NCBI GenBank assembly: GCA_964513415.1
Contig: CAZEMX010000093.1
Coordinates: forward strand, 1-7,586
Length of the DNA: 7,586 nt
Origin: Methanomethylicus sp964513415
GTDB lineage: Archaea; Thermoproteota; Methanomethylicia; Methanomethylicales; Methanomethylicaceae
Direction: 5' to 3'
Part shown: positions 1 to 6,361 of the stretch, one piece after another
Layout of the letters: every line of letters begins with the position of its first letter
Position numbering within the stretch: position 1 is the first letter of the stretch
The notes under the pieces: model-generated
Seen by the model: the letters and a program-made list of their open reading frames with translations, nothing else
The model's database searches: none
Told to the model about the DNA's origin: nothing
Program-made: the position numbers and the translations under genes

Positions 1-227
1 GCGGGCTGCAGTCCATGGTAGGCGGAGAGGTGACCGCCTTCACTAGCGAGATCCTAAAGGCAAGGGACGAATCGATAAACCGGGCGGTCGAATTCGCAAA
101 GGCGATTGGCGCCAATGCAATCGTCGGGCTCGACCTGGAGACCGCGAACCTCTACCAGTCGATAGTCCTAATAAGCGCAACTGGCACCGCTGTCGTCGTT
201 GCGCCAGACGTCCCTGCCCCGCCATAG
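1..227 (+). CDS. YbjQ/UPF0145 family protein, 3' part (putative heavy-metal-binding domain)
   Basis: This is the C-terminal end of a small protein of the YbjQ (UPF0145) family. The reading frame is open to the left edge (first full codon at 3), and an ATG at 15 is almost certainly internal, because the residues before it (GLQS) continue the family pattern that leads into the conserved GGE. Visible family marks are the MVGGEV turn, the helix with KARDES, the GANAIVGLDLET block that forms the core strand, and the closing ATGTAVVV strand. Full-length members are about 105 residues and form ring-like pentamers. The 'heavy-metal-binding' label is a family name rather than a proven activity, so the role is unknown. 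The gene stops with TAG at 225-227 and converges on the ridA-like gene. Family assignment is firm, function is not. Confidence 0.85.
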   Translation, partial: GLQSMVGGEVTAFTSEILKARDESINRAVEFAKAIGANAIVGLDLETANLYQSIVLISATGTAVVVAPDVPAPP

Positions 228-254
228 TCGCCGACCAAACCTTCTCTTGCCGCC

Positions 255-273
255 GGTCCCCTTCAGCGGGACC
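255..273. terminator. Hairpin between convergent genes, possible bidirectional terminator
   Basis: A perfect 6-bp inverted repeat (GGTCCC at 255-260, GGGACC at 268-273) with a 7-nt loop lies in the 47-base gap between the stop of the YbjQ-family gene and the stop of the ridA-like gene. The position suits a shared terminator. However, archaeal termination depends mainly on T-runs. Here only short pyrimidine stretches (CTTCTCTT at 241-248 on the plus strand, GGTTTGG on the minus strand) flank the hairpin, so the call is tentative. Confidence 0.35.
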
Positions 274-274
274 T

Positions 275-661
275 TCACTGCTTTATGTATGCCACTGCAT
301 CCATGATGACCTTGACATCACGGGGCAGGCGCGCTGCCTCGAAGACCATTCTTGCGGTAGGGCTCTTACCGAAGAGCTCGCTGTAAGTCTTGTCCATGCC
401 CTTGAGGTCGTTGAGATCTTTCAGGTACACGGTCACCTTGACCACGCTCTCGAGCCCCCCTCCTGCCTGCGCCAGTATCGCCCTTATATTCAGTAGCACC
501 TGCCTTGTCTGCCCCTCGATCCCGCCCTCGGCGACCTTGCCTAGCGCCGGTTCGATTGGGAGCTGCCCCGATGTGAATACGAAGCCCCCTGCCCTCACGG
601 CCTGGACATAGGCGCCCAGCGGCGCAGGCGCATCCTTTGTAGAGATGGCTATCTTTTCCAT
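275..661 (-). CDS. ridA: RidA family (YjgF/YER057c/UK114) enamine/imine deaminase-like protein
   Basis: This is a 128-residue cytosolic protein of the Rid family, which as trimers hydrolyse reactive enamines and imines such as 2-aminoacrylate released by PLP enzymes. The order of family blocks is complete: APAPLGAYVQAV (11-22), FTSGQLP (29-35), the QTRQVLLNIRAILAQAG helix (51-67), VVKVTVYLKDLND (73-85) and PTARMVFEAARLPRDVK (101-117). Arg104 matches the essential Arg105 of Salmonella RidA and Tyr18 matches Tyr17. The residue matching Glu120 is Ile119, so this may be a Rid subgroup other than RidA proper. The start is the ATG at 661 because it gives the standard N-terminus and has GGGGCGATC (673-665) just upstream, one mismatch from the archaeal GGTGATC. 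The frame stays open further upstream, but that part resembles nothing in the family. It is transcribed away from the aro operon. Confidence 0.9.
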   Translation of the reverse strand: MEKIAISTKDAPAPLGAYVQAVRAGGFVFTSGQLPIEPALGKVAEGGIEGQTRQVLLNIRAILAQAGGGLESVVKVTVYLKDLNDLKGMDKTYSELFGKSPTARMVFEAARLPRDVKVIMDAVAYIKQ

Positions 662-706
662 TATGATCGCCCCTTCCGGTCCATGATTATCTATTCTGCA
701 TCCTGC

Positions 707-714
707 GATTAAAA
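707..714 (-). promoter_or_regulatory. TATA-like box, candidate promoter of the ridA-like gene
   Basis: The minus strand reads TTTTAATC here, in a locally AT-rich patch within GC-rich DNA. An archaeal start point about 26 nt downstream would fall near 685, giving a leader of about 24 nt that contains the GGGGCGATC ribosome binding site. No BRE could be judged with certainty. This is an inference from position and composition only. A second AT-rich stretch on the same strand (CTTTTATTTT, 813-804) would give a much longer leader. Confidence 0.35.
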
Positions 715-850
715 CGTGATGCGCGCGAAAGCGTCTGCCTGCGCCTTGCGCCATCGCCGGATGCCAACCCTTCTTGCCCAAAACATTTAATACCGTCACC
801 CCCAAAATAAAAGCTACACAACAGGTGGTCAGAGTGAGCCAATTCCAATA

Positions 851-858
851 TCTATAAG
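851..858 (+). promoter_or_regulatory. TATA-like box, candidate promoter of the aro operon
   Basis: TCTATAAG sits downstream of an AT-rich stretch in the gap. Transcription would begin roughly 26 nt downstream (about 878-884), leaving a leader of about 105 nt before the first gene. The palindrome at 863-871 would lie between box and start point, where a repressor could act. An alternative box is AAAATAAAAG at 804-813, which would place the start point near 834. The sequence alone does not decide between them. Confidence 0.35.
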
Positions 859-987
859 CCCCGCCATTGGCAGTGGTAGGGTCTCTGCAAGTAAGATATC
901 CGTTATCCGCGAACTTTTGAAACATCCCCGTCTGCGATCGGACGTGGCAGGCGCCGTCTGCGCTGCCCGCAAAGGAGTGCTCCAGCG

Positions 988-1842
988 ATGAAGGCAGTGA
1001 TGGAAGTCATGGACCAGCGGCACCTGATCGAGCTGCAGGTGCTCAGGGAGAGGATCAAGTCCATCAGGAAGTCGGTCCTGGACATGACTGCGAGCACCTC
1101 CGCAGGACTGCACGTGGGCGCCTCGCTGTCATGCGTAGACGTGATCGCCACGCTCTACTTCATGAAGATGCGCCACAGCCCATACAGGCCTGACTGGGCC
1201 GACCGCGACCGATTCATACTGAGCAAGGGGCACGCCGCGCCGGCACTGTATGCCGTGCTGGCCGAGGCAGGTTACTTCCCCAAGGATGAGCTGAAGACGA
1301 TCAAGGCCCTCAACTCGAGGCTCCAGGGGCACCCCGACCTCAGGACGCCGGGCGTCGACGCCCCGTCAGGGTCGCTAGGGCAGGGCATCTCCATAGGGAT
1401 AGGCATGGCCCTAGCGGCCAAGCGCCGCGGCAGCAGGAGCAGGGTCTACGTCCTCGTCGGCGACGGCGAATGCGACGAGGGGCAGATCTGGGAGTCCCTT
1501 ATGACCGCCGCGCACCTTAGGCTCAACAACCTCGTCCTCATAGTCGACAGGAACGGCTGGCAGCTGGACGACAGGACCGAGGAGGTCAAGAGGAAGGCCC
1601 CTCTGAAGGGGAAGATAGAGAGCTTCGGATGGGAGACATACCTGGTCGACGGGCACGATCCTGAGAAGATCCTCGATGCGCTCGACCTCTGCGAGCTGGC
1701 AGACGGTCCGGCAGCGATAATCGCCCGCACCATGAAGGGCAAAGGCGTCCAGTTCATGGAGGGGACCAACAAGGGGCACAAGATGCGCTTCAGCAACGAG
1801 CAGTACCAGGAGGCACTGACCGAGCTCGAGGAGGCGTCCTGA
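988..1842 (+). CDS. Transketolase, N-terminal (ThDP pyrophosphate-binding) subunit
   Basis: This 284-residue protein is the N-terminal half of a split transketolase. It binds the diphosphate and Mg2+ of thiamine diphosphate and pairs with the next gene product to make the active site. The enzyme moves a two-carbon unit between sugar phosphates. In organisms without an oxidative pentose phosphate pathway it is a main source of erythrose 4-phosphate, a substrate of the DAHP synthase encoded two genes downstream. Visible motifs are DRFILSKGHA (74-83), GHPD (114-117), SGSLGQGISIGIGMA (127-141), the ThDP motif starting GDGECDEGQ (158-166) and ending at Asn189 in VDRNG, DGHD (221-224) and KGKGVQFME (250-258). 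The ATG at 988 has AAAGGAGTG (971-979) 8 nt upstream. In-frame ATGs at 1000 and 1009 have weaker sites. It is the first gene of the operon. A 1-deoxyxylulose-5-phosphate synthase half is less likely given the close fit to transketolase. Confidence 0.93.
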   Translation: MKAVMEVMDQRHLIELQVLRERIKSIRKSVLDMTASTSAGLHVGASLSCVDVIATLYFMKMRHSPYRPDWADRDRFILSKGHAAPALYAVLAEAGYFPKDELKTIKALNSRLQGHPDLRTPGVDAPSGSLGQGISIGIGMALAAKRRGSRSRVYVLVGDGECDEGQIWESLMTAAHLRLNNLVLIVDRNGWQLDDRTEEVKRKAPLKGKIESFGWETYLVDGHDPEKILDALDLCELADGPAAIIARTMKGKGVQFMEGTNKGHKMRFSNEQYQEALTELEEAS

Positions 1843-2757
1843 GTGAGGGCAATCTTCGGCGAGGCGCTCTCGTCCCTTGGCGAGGAGAACTACAACCTGG
1901 TGGTCCTGACGGCCGATGTCGCAAAGCCTACCTGCGTCTACAAGTTCGCCGAGGCGCACCCGAGCAGGTTCTTCAACGTCGGCATAAGCGAGCAGGACAT
2001 GATCGGGATAGCCTCCGGGCTCTCCCTCAGCGGGTCCGTGCCGGTCGTCGCGGCCTTCGCGCCATTCCTCATGAGGGCGTGGGAGCAGGTGAGGAGCACC
2101 GTGGCCCGCGCCAACCTCAACGTCAAGATGGTCGGCACACACGCCGGCCTCTCGGCATCCGACGAGGGCGGGTCGCACCAGTCGCTGGAGGACGTGGCGC
2201 TGATGCGGGTCCTCCCCAACATGACCGTGGTGGTCCCCGGCGACAGGCAGGAGATCGCCGAGGCAACGAGGGCGATAGTAGCAATGAAGGGGCCGGTATA
2301 CATGCGGCTGGGGCGGGACGAGTCGCTCAGCTTCCTTGAGGGCGAGCGGGTCTTCAGTATCGGGAGGGCGGTCACGGTCGCCGACGGCTCCGACATCACC
2401 GTCTTCTCCAACGGCTCCATGACTGCCGAGGTCTTGGCAGCAGCTGAATCACTGGACATCGGCGTGAAGGTCGTCCACGTGCCTACGGTCAAGCCGCTCG
2501 ACTCCGGGGCGATAGTCTCCGCCGCTAGGGAGACTGGTCTGGTAGCATGCGTGGAGGAGCACAGCGTCATAGGCGGTCTGGGCAGCGCGGTCGCGGAGCT
2601 CCTCTCGGGCGAGTACCCTGTCCCAGTGAAGCGCATCGGCGTGAACGACGCCTACGGCGAGTCTGGCCCGCAGCGCGAGCTGCTGAGGAAGCACGGGCTC
2701 GTCGCCGAATCGATAGGAGAGTCTCTGAAGCGCATCGTAAGGGGGAGTGCCGCATGA
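1843..2757 (+). CDS. Transketolase, C-terminal (pyrimidine-binding) subunit
   Basis: This 304-residue protein is the partner half, carrying the pyrimidine-binding domain (about 1-165) and the transketolase C-terminal domain (about 180-300). The catalytic glutamate that activates the ThDP aminopyrimidine is Glu50 in FNVGISEQDM. Other marks are AAFAPF (70-75), GTHAGLSASDEGGSHQSLED (98-117, with His112), MRLGRDE (154-160) and EEHSVIGGLGSAVAE (238-252). The start is GTG, directly after the TGA of the N-terminal subunit with no gap, and GAGGAGG (1828-1834) lies 8 nt before it. Zero spacing suggests translational coupling and balanced production of the two subunits. Its last bases overlap the DAHP synthase start in an ATGA. 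The pyruvate dehydrogenase E1 beta and DXP synthase families share this fold, but the neighbour and motifs favour transketolase. Confidence 0.93.
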   Translation: MRAIFGEALSSLGEENYNLVVLTADVAKPTCVYKFAEAHPSRFFNVGISEQDMIGIASGLSLSGSVPVVAAFAPFLMRAWEQVRSTVARANLNVKMVGTHAGLSASDEGGSHQSLEDVALMRVLPNMTVVVPGDRQEIAEATRAIVAMKGPVYMRLGRDESLSFLEGERVFSIGRAVTVADGSDITVFSNGSMTAEVLAAAESLDIGVKVVHVPTVKPLDSGAIVSAARETGLVACVEEHSVIGGLGSAVAELLSGEYPVPVKRIGVNDAYGESGPQRELLRKHGLVAESIGESLKRIVRGSAA

Positions 2758-3728
2758 TAATCCGGCTGCCGGAGAAGTCTAGGGACCTCGAGAGGGCACT
2801 GAACGGAAAGTTTTGGAGGGTCCAGACTGCCGACGGCACCCTCTACATAGTAAATGGCAAGCTACCCGAGGGGGTGGCGTCGACCCTCCCGAAGGAGAGC
2901 TGCCTGGACATCAAGGGCAACGCGCCGCTCACAAGCCGTGAGCTGGTCCCAAGCGGGACGCGGGTCCGCATAGGCGACTTCGAGTTCGGCGGCGAGCGGA
3001 TAGTCGTCTGCGCTGGCCCATGCGGGGTGGAGAGCAGGGAGCAGCTCTTCGACGCAGCGAGGGCCGTCAAGGCCGCCGGCGCGGGAGTGCTCAGGGGCGG
3101 CGCCTTCAAGCCGAGGACCTCGCCGTACTCCTTCCAGGGGCTGGGCGAGGAGGGGCTCAAGATACTGCGCGAGGCATCGGATGAGTTCGGGATGCCCGTC
3201 CTCACTGAGGCGACGAACCCTGCCCAGATCCCGCTCGTCGCCAAGTATGCCGCCGCCATCCAGATAGGCGCTAGGAACATGCAGAACTTCGACCTGCTCA
3301 GGGCGGCAGGGCGGTCGGGGCTCCCTGTGGTGCTGAAGCGCGGCATATCCGCCACGATCGAGGAGTGGCTACACGCCGCCGAGTACGTCCTGCTGGAGGG
3401 CAACTGGAACGTCATACTCTGCGAGAGGGGCATAAGGACCTTCGAGACGGCTACGCGGAACGTGATGGACACTGCGGGCATCGCACTCGCAAAGCTGATG
3501 AGCCACCTGCCTGTGATCGCCGACCCGAGCCACGCCACAGGCAGGAGGGACCTCGTCGTCGCGGCATCCAAGGCCGCCATCGCCGCCGGCGCGGACGGCC
3601 TTCTCATAGAGGTCCATCCGAGGCCGGAGTCGGCGCTTAGCGACGGGCCACAGTCGCTGACGCCGGAGCAGTTCGGGCAGGCAATGAGCGAGATCGCAAG
3701 GGTGGCGAGAGCGGTCGGCAGGTCATGA
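2754..3728 (+). CDS. aroF: 3-deoxy-7-phosphoheptulonate (DAHP) synthase, type I-beta
   Basis: This enzyme condenses phosphoenolpyruvate with erythrose 4-phosphate, the first committed step to chorismate. The product is 324 residues. Residues 1-59 form a short N-terminal region with a plausible ferredoxin-like strand/helix pattern, and the barrel follows from LTSRELV (59-65). Barrel motifs are CAGPCGVES (86-94, metal-binding Cys90), LRGGAFKPRTSPYSFQG (113-129), IGARNMQNF (171-179), VVLKRG (192-197), ILCERGIRTFETATRN (221-236), ADPSHATGRRD (256-266, His260), EVHPRPE (286-292, Glu286) and SDGPQ (296-300, Asp297). The Cys/His/Glu/Asp metal set is complete. The usual CSVE is CGVE here. The ATG overlaps the previous stop as ATGA and follows GGGGGAG (2741-2747). 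The longer frame from 2547 would lie inside the transketolase gene and add unrelated residues. KDO8P synthase is a distant relative, but the motifs and operon rule it out. The symbol is a convention, as archaeal names vary. Confidence 0.95.
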   Translation: MIIRLPEKSRDLERALNGKFWRVQTADGTLYIVNGKLPEGVASTLPKESCLDIKGNAPLTSRELVPSGTRVRIGDFEFGGERIVVCAGPCGVESREQLFDAARAVKAAGAGVLRGGAFKPRTSPYSFQGLGEEGLKILREASDEFGMPVLTEATNPAQIPLVAKYAAAIQIGARNMQNFDLLRAAGRSGLPVVLKRGISATIEEWLHAAEYVLLEGNWNVILCERGIRTFETATRNVMDTAGIALAKLMSHLPVIADPSHATGRRDLVVAASKAAIAAGADGLLIEVHPRPESALSDGPQSLTPEQFGQAMSEIARVARAVGRS

Positions 3729-4822
3729 GTTTGCACACCATAAGCGTGGACCTCGGGGAGAGGAGCTACCCCATACTCATAGGCGGCAGGCTTATTCCAG
3801 ACGTCGGGCGGTACGTTGCCCCGCTCAAGTCGGACGACATAGTCGTCATCCTGTCCGTCTCGCCAGTGGACAGGCTATACGGCCCAGCCGTGAGGGAGAG
3901 CCTCGCCCGCGGCGGCATCCAGTTCGAGACGGTGCTGGTGCCGGACCGCGAGGAGGCGAAGACGATCGCCACCTACACGCGCGTCGTCGAGGAGCTCCTG
4001 AGGATGAAGGCTGGAAGGGGCGCCACGATAATCGCGCTCGGCGGGGGATGCGTGGGCGACCTCGCCGGCTTCGTCGCCGCCACCTACATGAGGGGCGTGC
4101 GCCTCATCCATATCCCGACCACGCTGCTTGCGCAGGTGGACAGCAGCATAGGGGGGAAGGCTGCCCTGAACCTGCCTGACGCCAAGAACATCGTGGGCGC
4201 GTTCCACCAGCCTGCCCTCGTCATATCCGATACCTCGTCGCTACTGACGCTGCCGCCTAGGGAGGTGCGTTGCGGTGCGGCAGAGCTCATCAAATACGGC
4301 GCGATAATGGACCTCCCGCTGCTGGAGCAGCTCGAGAGGGAGCGCGAGCAGCTGCTGATGCTCGAGGAGGGGGCGGTCACGCGGGCGGTATTCAGGGCGG
4401 CGGAGCTGAAGGCGGGCATCGTTGCCAGGGACGAGCGTGAGCTCTCGGGCCTGCGGGCGCTACTCAACTTCGGGCACACCCTCGGCCACGCCGTGGAGGC
4501 CGCGATGGAGTACAGGGGCTTCAGCCATGGGGAATCTGTGGCGATAGGGATGGCCGGGGAGATCAGGCTTGCGGAGGAGCTGGGGATGGCTACGCCGGGG
4601 ACGGTAGAGCGCTTGGAGTCGATCATTGCCGGCTACGGGCTGCCCACCCGCCTGGAGGGCATCAGCCGCAAGACCATCATCGGGCTCATGGCGCACGACA
4701 AGAAGGTCGCCGCAAGGAGGCTCAGGTTCGCCCTCCCTGAGAAGCTCGGCAAGGGGGTCGTCGTCTCGGACCCGCCGGGCGACGCTATCGACGAGGCGCT
4801 TAAGGGGGTTGTCAAGGATTAA
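3725..4822 (+). CDS. aroB: 3-dehydroquinate synthase
   Basis: AroB converts DAHP to 3-dehydroquinate in an NAD- and metal-dependent multistep reaction. The product is 365 residues, the normal length for a single-domain bacterial-type enzyme. Visible family blocks are GGGCVGDLAGFVAATYMRG (106-124, NAD and substrate site), HIPTTLLAQVDSSIGGK (129-145), KNIVGAFHQP (154-163), CGAAELIKYG (183-192), LLNFGHTLGHAVEA (247-259), HGESVAIGM (268-276) and DKKV...LRFALP (325-338). The likely metal ligands Glu187, His251 and His268 are all present. The start ATG overlaps the DAHP synthase stop as ATGA. Having this gene together with type I-beta DAHP synthase means the classical entry to the pathway is used, not the DKFP/AroB' route. 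The 2-deoxy-scyllo-inosose synthase and 2-epi-5-epi-valiolone synthase relatives are unlikely in this setting. Confidence 0.97.
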   Translation: MSLHTISVDLGERSYPILIGGRLIPDVGRYVAPLKSDDIVVILSVSPVDRLYGPAVRESLARGGIQFETVLVPDREEAKTIATYTRVVEELLRMKAGRGATIIALGGGCVGDLAGFVAATYMRGVRLIHIPTTLLAQVDSSIGGKAALNLPDAKNIVGAFHQPALVISDTSSLLTLPPREVRCGAAELIKYGAIMDLPLLEQLEREREQLLMLEEGAVTRAVFRAAELKAGIVARDERELSGLRALLNFGHTLGHAVEAAMEYRGFSHGESVAIGMAGEIRLAEELGMATPGTVERLESIIAGYGLPTRLEGISRKTIIGLMAHDKKVAARRLRFALPEKLGKGVVVSDPPGDAIDEALKGVVKD

Positions 4823-5510
4823 GGCCAACATCTGCGTGAGCATCGTGGAGGCGGACGTACGGGGGATGGCATCGGCGGCCACCGCGGCCTGGCTGGAGGG
4901 CGCCGACCTCGTTGAGCTGAGGCTGGACTGCCTAACCGCCCTTGATGCGGAGAAGATCGACCTGTTGCTCAGGGGCGTGGACCAGATCGGGGTTCCTAAG
5001 GTCGTTACGGTCATGCCCTCCCGCATATTCGGCCGGTATTCCGGGAGCGACAGGGAGCGTGCAGGCCTCCTCGCAGGGGCGGCAGACCGTGCTGATTACA
5101 TTGACATAAACAGGGAGATGGATCCCGAGGTATTCGGCGAGTGCTTGGACCGCATCGCCGGGGGCGGCGCCAAGCCCGTCGTCTCGTGGCACAGCGGGAG
5201 GATGATCGAGCCGGGCGAGCTGAGGGGCTTCGTCTCGTCGGTAAGGGCCTCGGCGGGCGCTGTCTTCAAGGCGGTGATGCCCGCGTCCCACATTGAGGAC
5301 AACTTGTCGGCGCTGGAGATGTGCCGTTCGCTCAGCGGGCACAGGCGGGTCGTCTTCTGCCACGGTAACATCGGTAGGATCTCTCGGGTGCTCGCCCCGC
5401 TCTTCGGATCGGAGTGGACATACGCCTCGCTCAAGAGCGGGAGGGAGGCCGCGCCAGGCCAGATCGACCTGCAGTCTATGAGGCATGCCCAGGAGGCGCT
5501 CATGGGGTGA
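4809..5510 (+). CDS. aroD: 3-dehydroquinate dehydratase, type I (divergent active site)
   Basis: Type I AroD dehydrates 3-dehydroquinate to 3-dehydroshikimate through a lysine Schiff base. The product is 233 residues if the TTG at 4809 is used. That start overlaps aroB by 14 nt, keeps the first barrel strand (KANICVSI, 5-12), and has only weak ribosome-binding sequence (GAGGCG about 10 nt before). The next GTG (4836) would cut that strand. Conserved are VELRLD (35-40; Glu36, Arg38, Asp40), His128 in VSWHSG, the Schiff-base Lys154 in FKAVMPAS, GRISR (189-193; Arg193) and AAPGQID (214-220). Not conserved: the usual TxRxxxEGG motif reads TVMPSRIFG (67-75), so the E. coli Arg82 and Glu86 positions are Met69 and Ile73, and the Met205 position is His185. 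Its place between aroB and aroE supports the function despite this. No type II dehydratase is seen in the window. Confidence 0.9.
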   Translation: MSRIKANICVSIVEADVRGMASAATAAWLEGADLVELRLDCLTALDAEKIDLLLRGVDQIGVPKVVTVMPSRIFGRYSGSDRERAGLLAGAADRADYIDINREMDPEVFGECLDRIAGGGAKPVVSWHSGRMIEPGELRGFVSSVRASAGAVFKAVMPASHIEDNLSALEMCRSLSGHRRVVFCHGNIGRISRVLAPLFGSEWTYASLKSGREAAPGQIDLQSMRHAQEALMG

Positions 5511-5524
5511 TCGGGAGCCACACG

Positions 5525-6361
5525 ATGCTCTGCTGCCTGATAGGCGACCCCGTGGCGCATTCGCTGAGCCCGAGGATGATGAACGCAGCATTCAGGGAGC
5601 TGGGCGTCGACTGCGCATACCTCGCCTTCAGGGTCACCAAGGGTGACCTCGCCGCCGCCGTCGCAGGGCTGCGCGCGCTGGGAGTACTGGGGTGCAACGT
5701 GACCATCCCTCACAAGACCTGCATCGCGTCGCATCTGGACAGGCTTGACGAGAGCGCTGTCCCCTCGGGATCGGTCAACGTCATCTCAAACAGTTGCGGG
5801 GAGCTCGTCGGTCACAATACGGACGGGATGGGGGCAATGAGGGCGCTCGAGGACGGAGGCGCAAGGCTGAAGGGTGCGAGGGTCCTCATTCTCGGCTACG
5901 GCGGATCCGCAAGGGGGGTCGCATTCGAGATTGCGAGGAGGCGCTCCGTGGCGGAGATCCTCGTCTCGGGGAGATCGCTCCCGGACGCATCGAGGCTGGC
6001 CCGCGACCTGTCCTCACTCTCGCTCGCCTCGGCACTGCCCCTCAACATGTGCGGTGAGGCCAAGGCGGACATCGTGATCAACTGCACGCCGGTCGGCATG
6101 GACGGCTCGGGGGCGAGCATGCTTCGGCAGGAGGACCTCCGCAGCGACTGCACGGTGCTGGATCTGGTCTATTCCCCTCCTGAGACCGAGCTGCTGAGGC
6201 TGGCAAGGGCGGCGGGCTGCAGAGCTATATGCGGCCTCGAGGTGCTCGTCCAGCAGGGCGCAAGGGCGCTGGAGATTTGGCTCGGAAGGTCTGCGCCGAT
6301 AGGGGCGATGCGGCGGGCTGTATTCGGGGAGGCGCAGCCGCAGGCGGAGGCGGACCAATGA
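5525..6361 (+). CDS. aroE: Shikimate 5-dehydrogenase
   Basis: AroE reduces 3-dehydroshikimate to shikimate, normally with NADPH. The product is 278 residues, typical for the family. Substrate-domain motifs are CLIGDPVAHSLSP (4-16), GCNVTIPHK (56-64, catalytic Lys64), GSVNVIS (82-88, Asn85) and GHNTDG (96-101, catalytic Asp100). The nucleotide domain has LGYGGSARGVA (123-133) and SGR (148-150), where Arg150 could bind the 2'-phosphate of NADP. It is followed by NCTPVGMDG, DLVYSPPETELL and LVQQGARALEIW (Gln244). The ATG at 5525 gives the usual MxxxxIGDP start and has GGGAG (5513-5517) 7 nt upstream. A GTG at 5507 would overlap the aroD stop as GTGA, lies 10 nt after AGGAGG (5491-5496), and would add six residues. 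I cannot exclude it. The gene end overlaps the kinase start as ATGA. Confidence 0.95.
   Translation: MLCCLIGDPVAHSLSPRMMNAAFRELGVDCAYLAFRVTKGDLAAAVAGLRALGVLGCNVTIPHKTCIASHLDRLDESAVPSGSVNVISNSCGELVGHNTDGMGAMRALEDGGARLKGARVLILGYGGSARGVAFEIARRRSVAEILVSGRSLPDASRLARDLSSLSLASALPLNMCGEAKADIVINCTPVGMDGSGASMLRQEDLRSDCTVLDLVYSPPETELLRLARAAGCRAICGLEVLVQQGARALEIWLGRSAPIGAMRRAVFGEAQPQAEADQ

Larger units (their letters stand above)
662..987. other. Non-coding divergent intergenic region between ridA-like gene and aro operon
   Basis: These 326 bases separate two divergent genes and contain no convincing gene of ordinary size and no tRNA-like fold that I can see. They are locally richer in A and T than the genes, notably at 705-720, 781-815 and 838-858, where the TATA-like boxes lie. 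Also present are a short palindrome with one central base (GCCA-T-TGGC, 863-871), a 7-bp tandem repeat (896-909), and a repeat of CCGTCTGCG at 929-937 and 954-962. The last 100 bases are the probable 5' leader of the aro operon. Confidence 0.7.

Noticed and set aside
662..925. In-frame upstream extension of the ridA-like gene, with a hydrophobic stretch that could look like a membrane segment
   Set aside because: Rid proteins are soluble and begin close to the ATG at 661, which has a ribosome-binding sequence. The extension matches no family and crosses the AT-rich promoter patches.
929..962. Repeat of CCGTCTGCG (929-937 and 954-962) as a possible riboswitch or regulatory repeat
   Set aside because: The two copies are short, GC-rich and form no clear paired structure with each other. 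No known riboswitch consensus was recognised.
2547..2753. Upstream extension of the DAHP synthase frame inside the transketolase C-half gene
   Set aside because: The added residues are Arg-rich out-of-frame translation of the transketolase gene. The ATGA overlap at 2754 with a G-rich binding site is the natural start.
2843..3736. Long open frame antisense to the DAHP synthase gene (297 codons), and similar antisense frames over the transketolase, aroB and aroD genes
   Set aside because: The sense proteins are clear. In GC-rich genes with few TCA, TTA and CTA codons the opposite strand stays open by default, and the antisense translations show no recognisable domain.
5414..5524. Longer shikimate dehydrogenase starting inside aroD
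   Set aside because: Residues before the GTG at 5507 are out-of-frame aroD sequence. Only the starts at 5507 and 5525 are reasonable.
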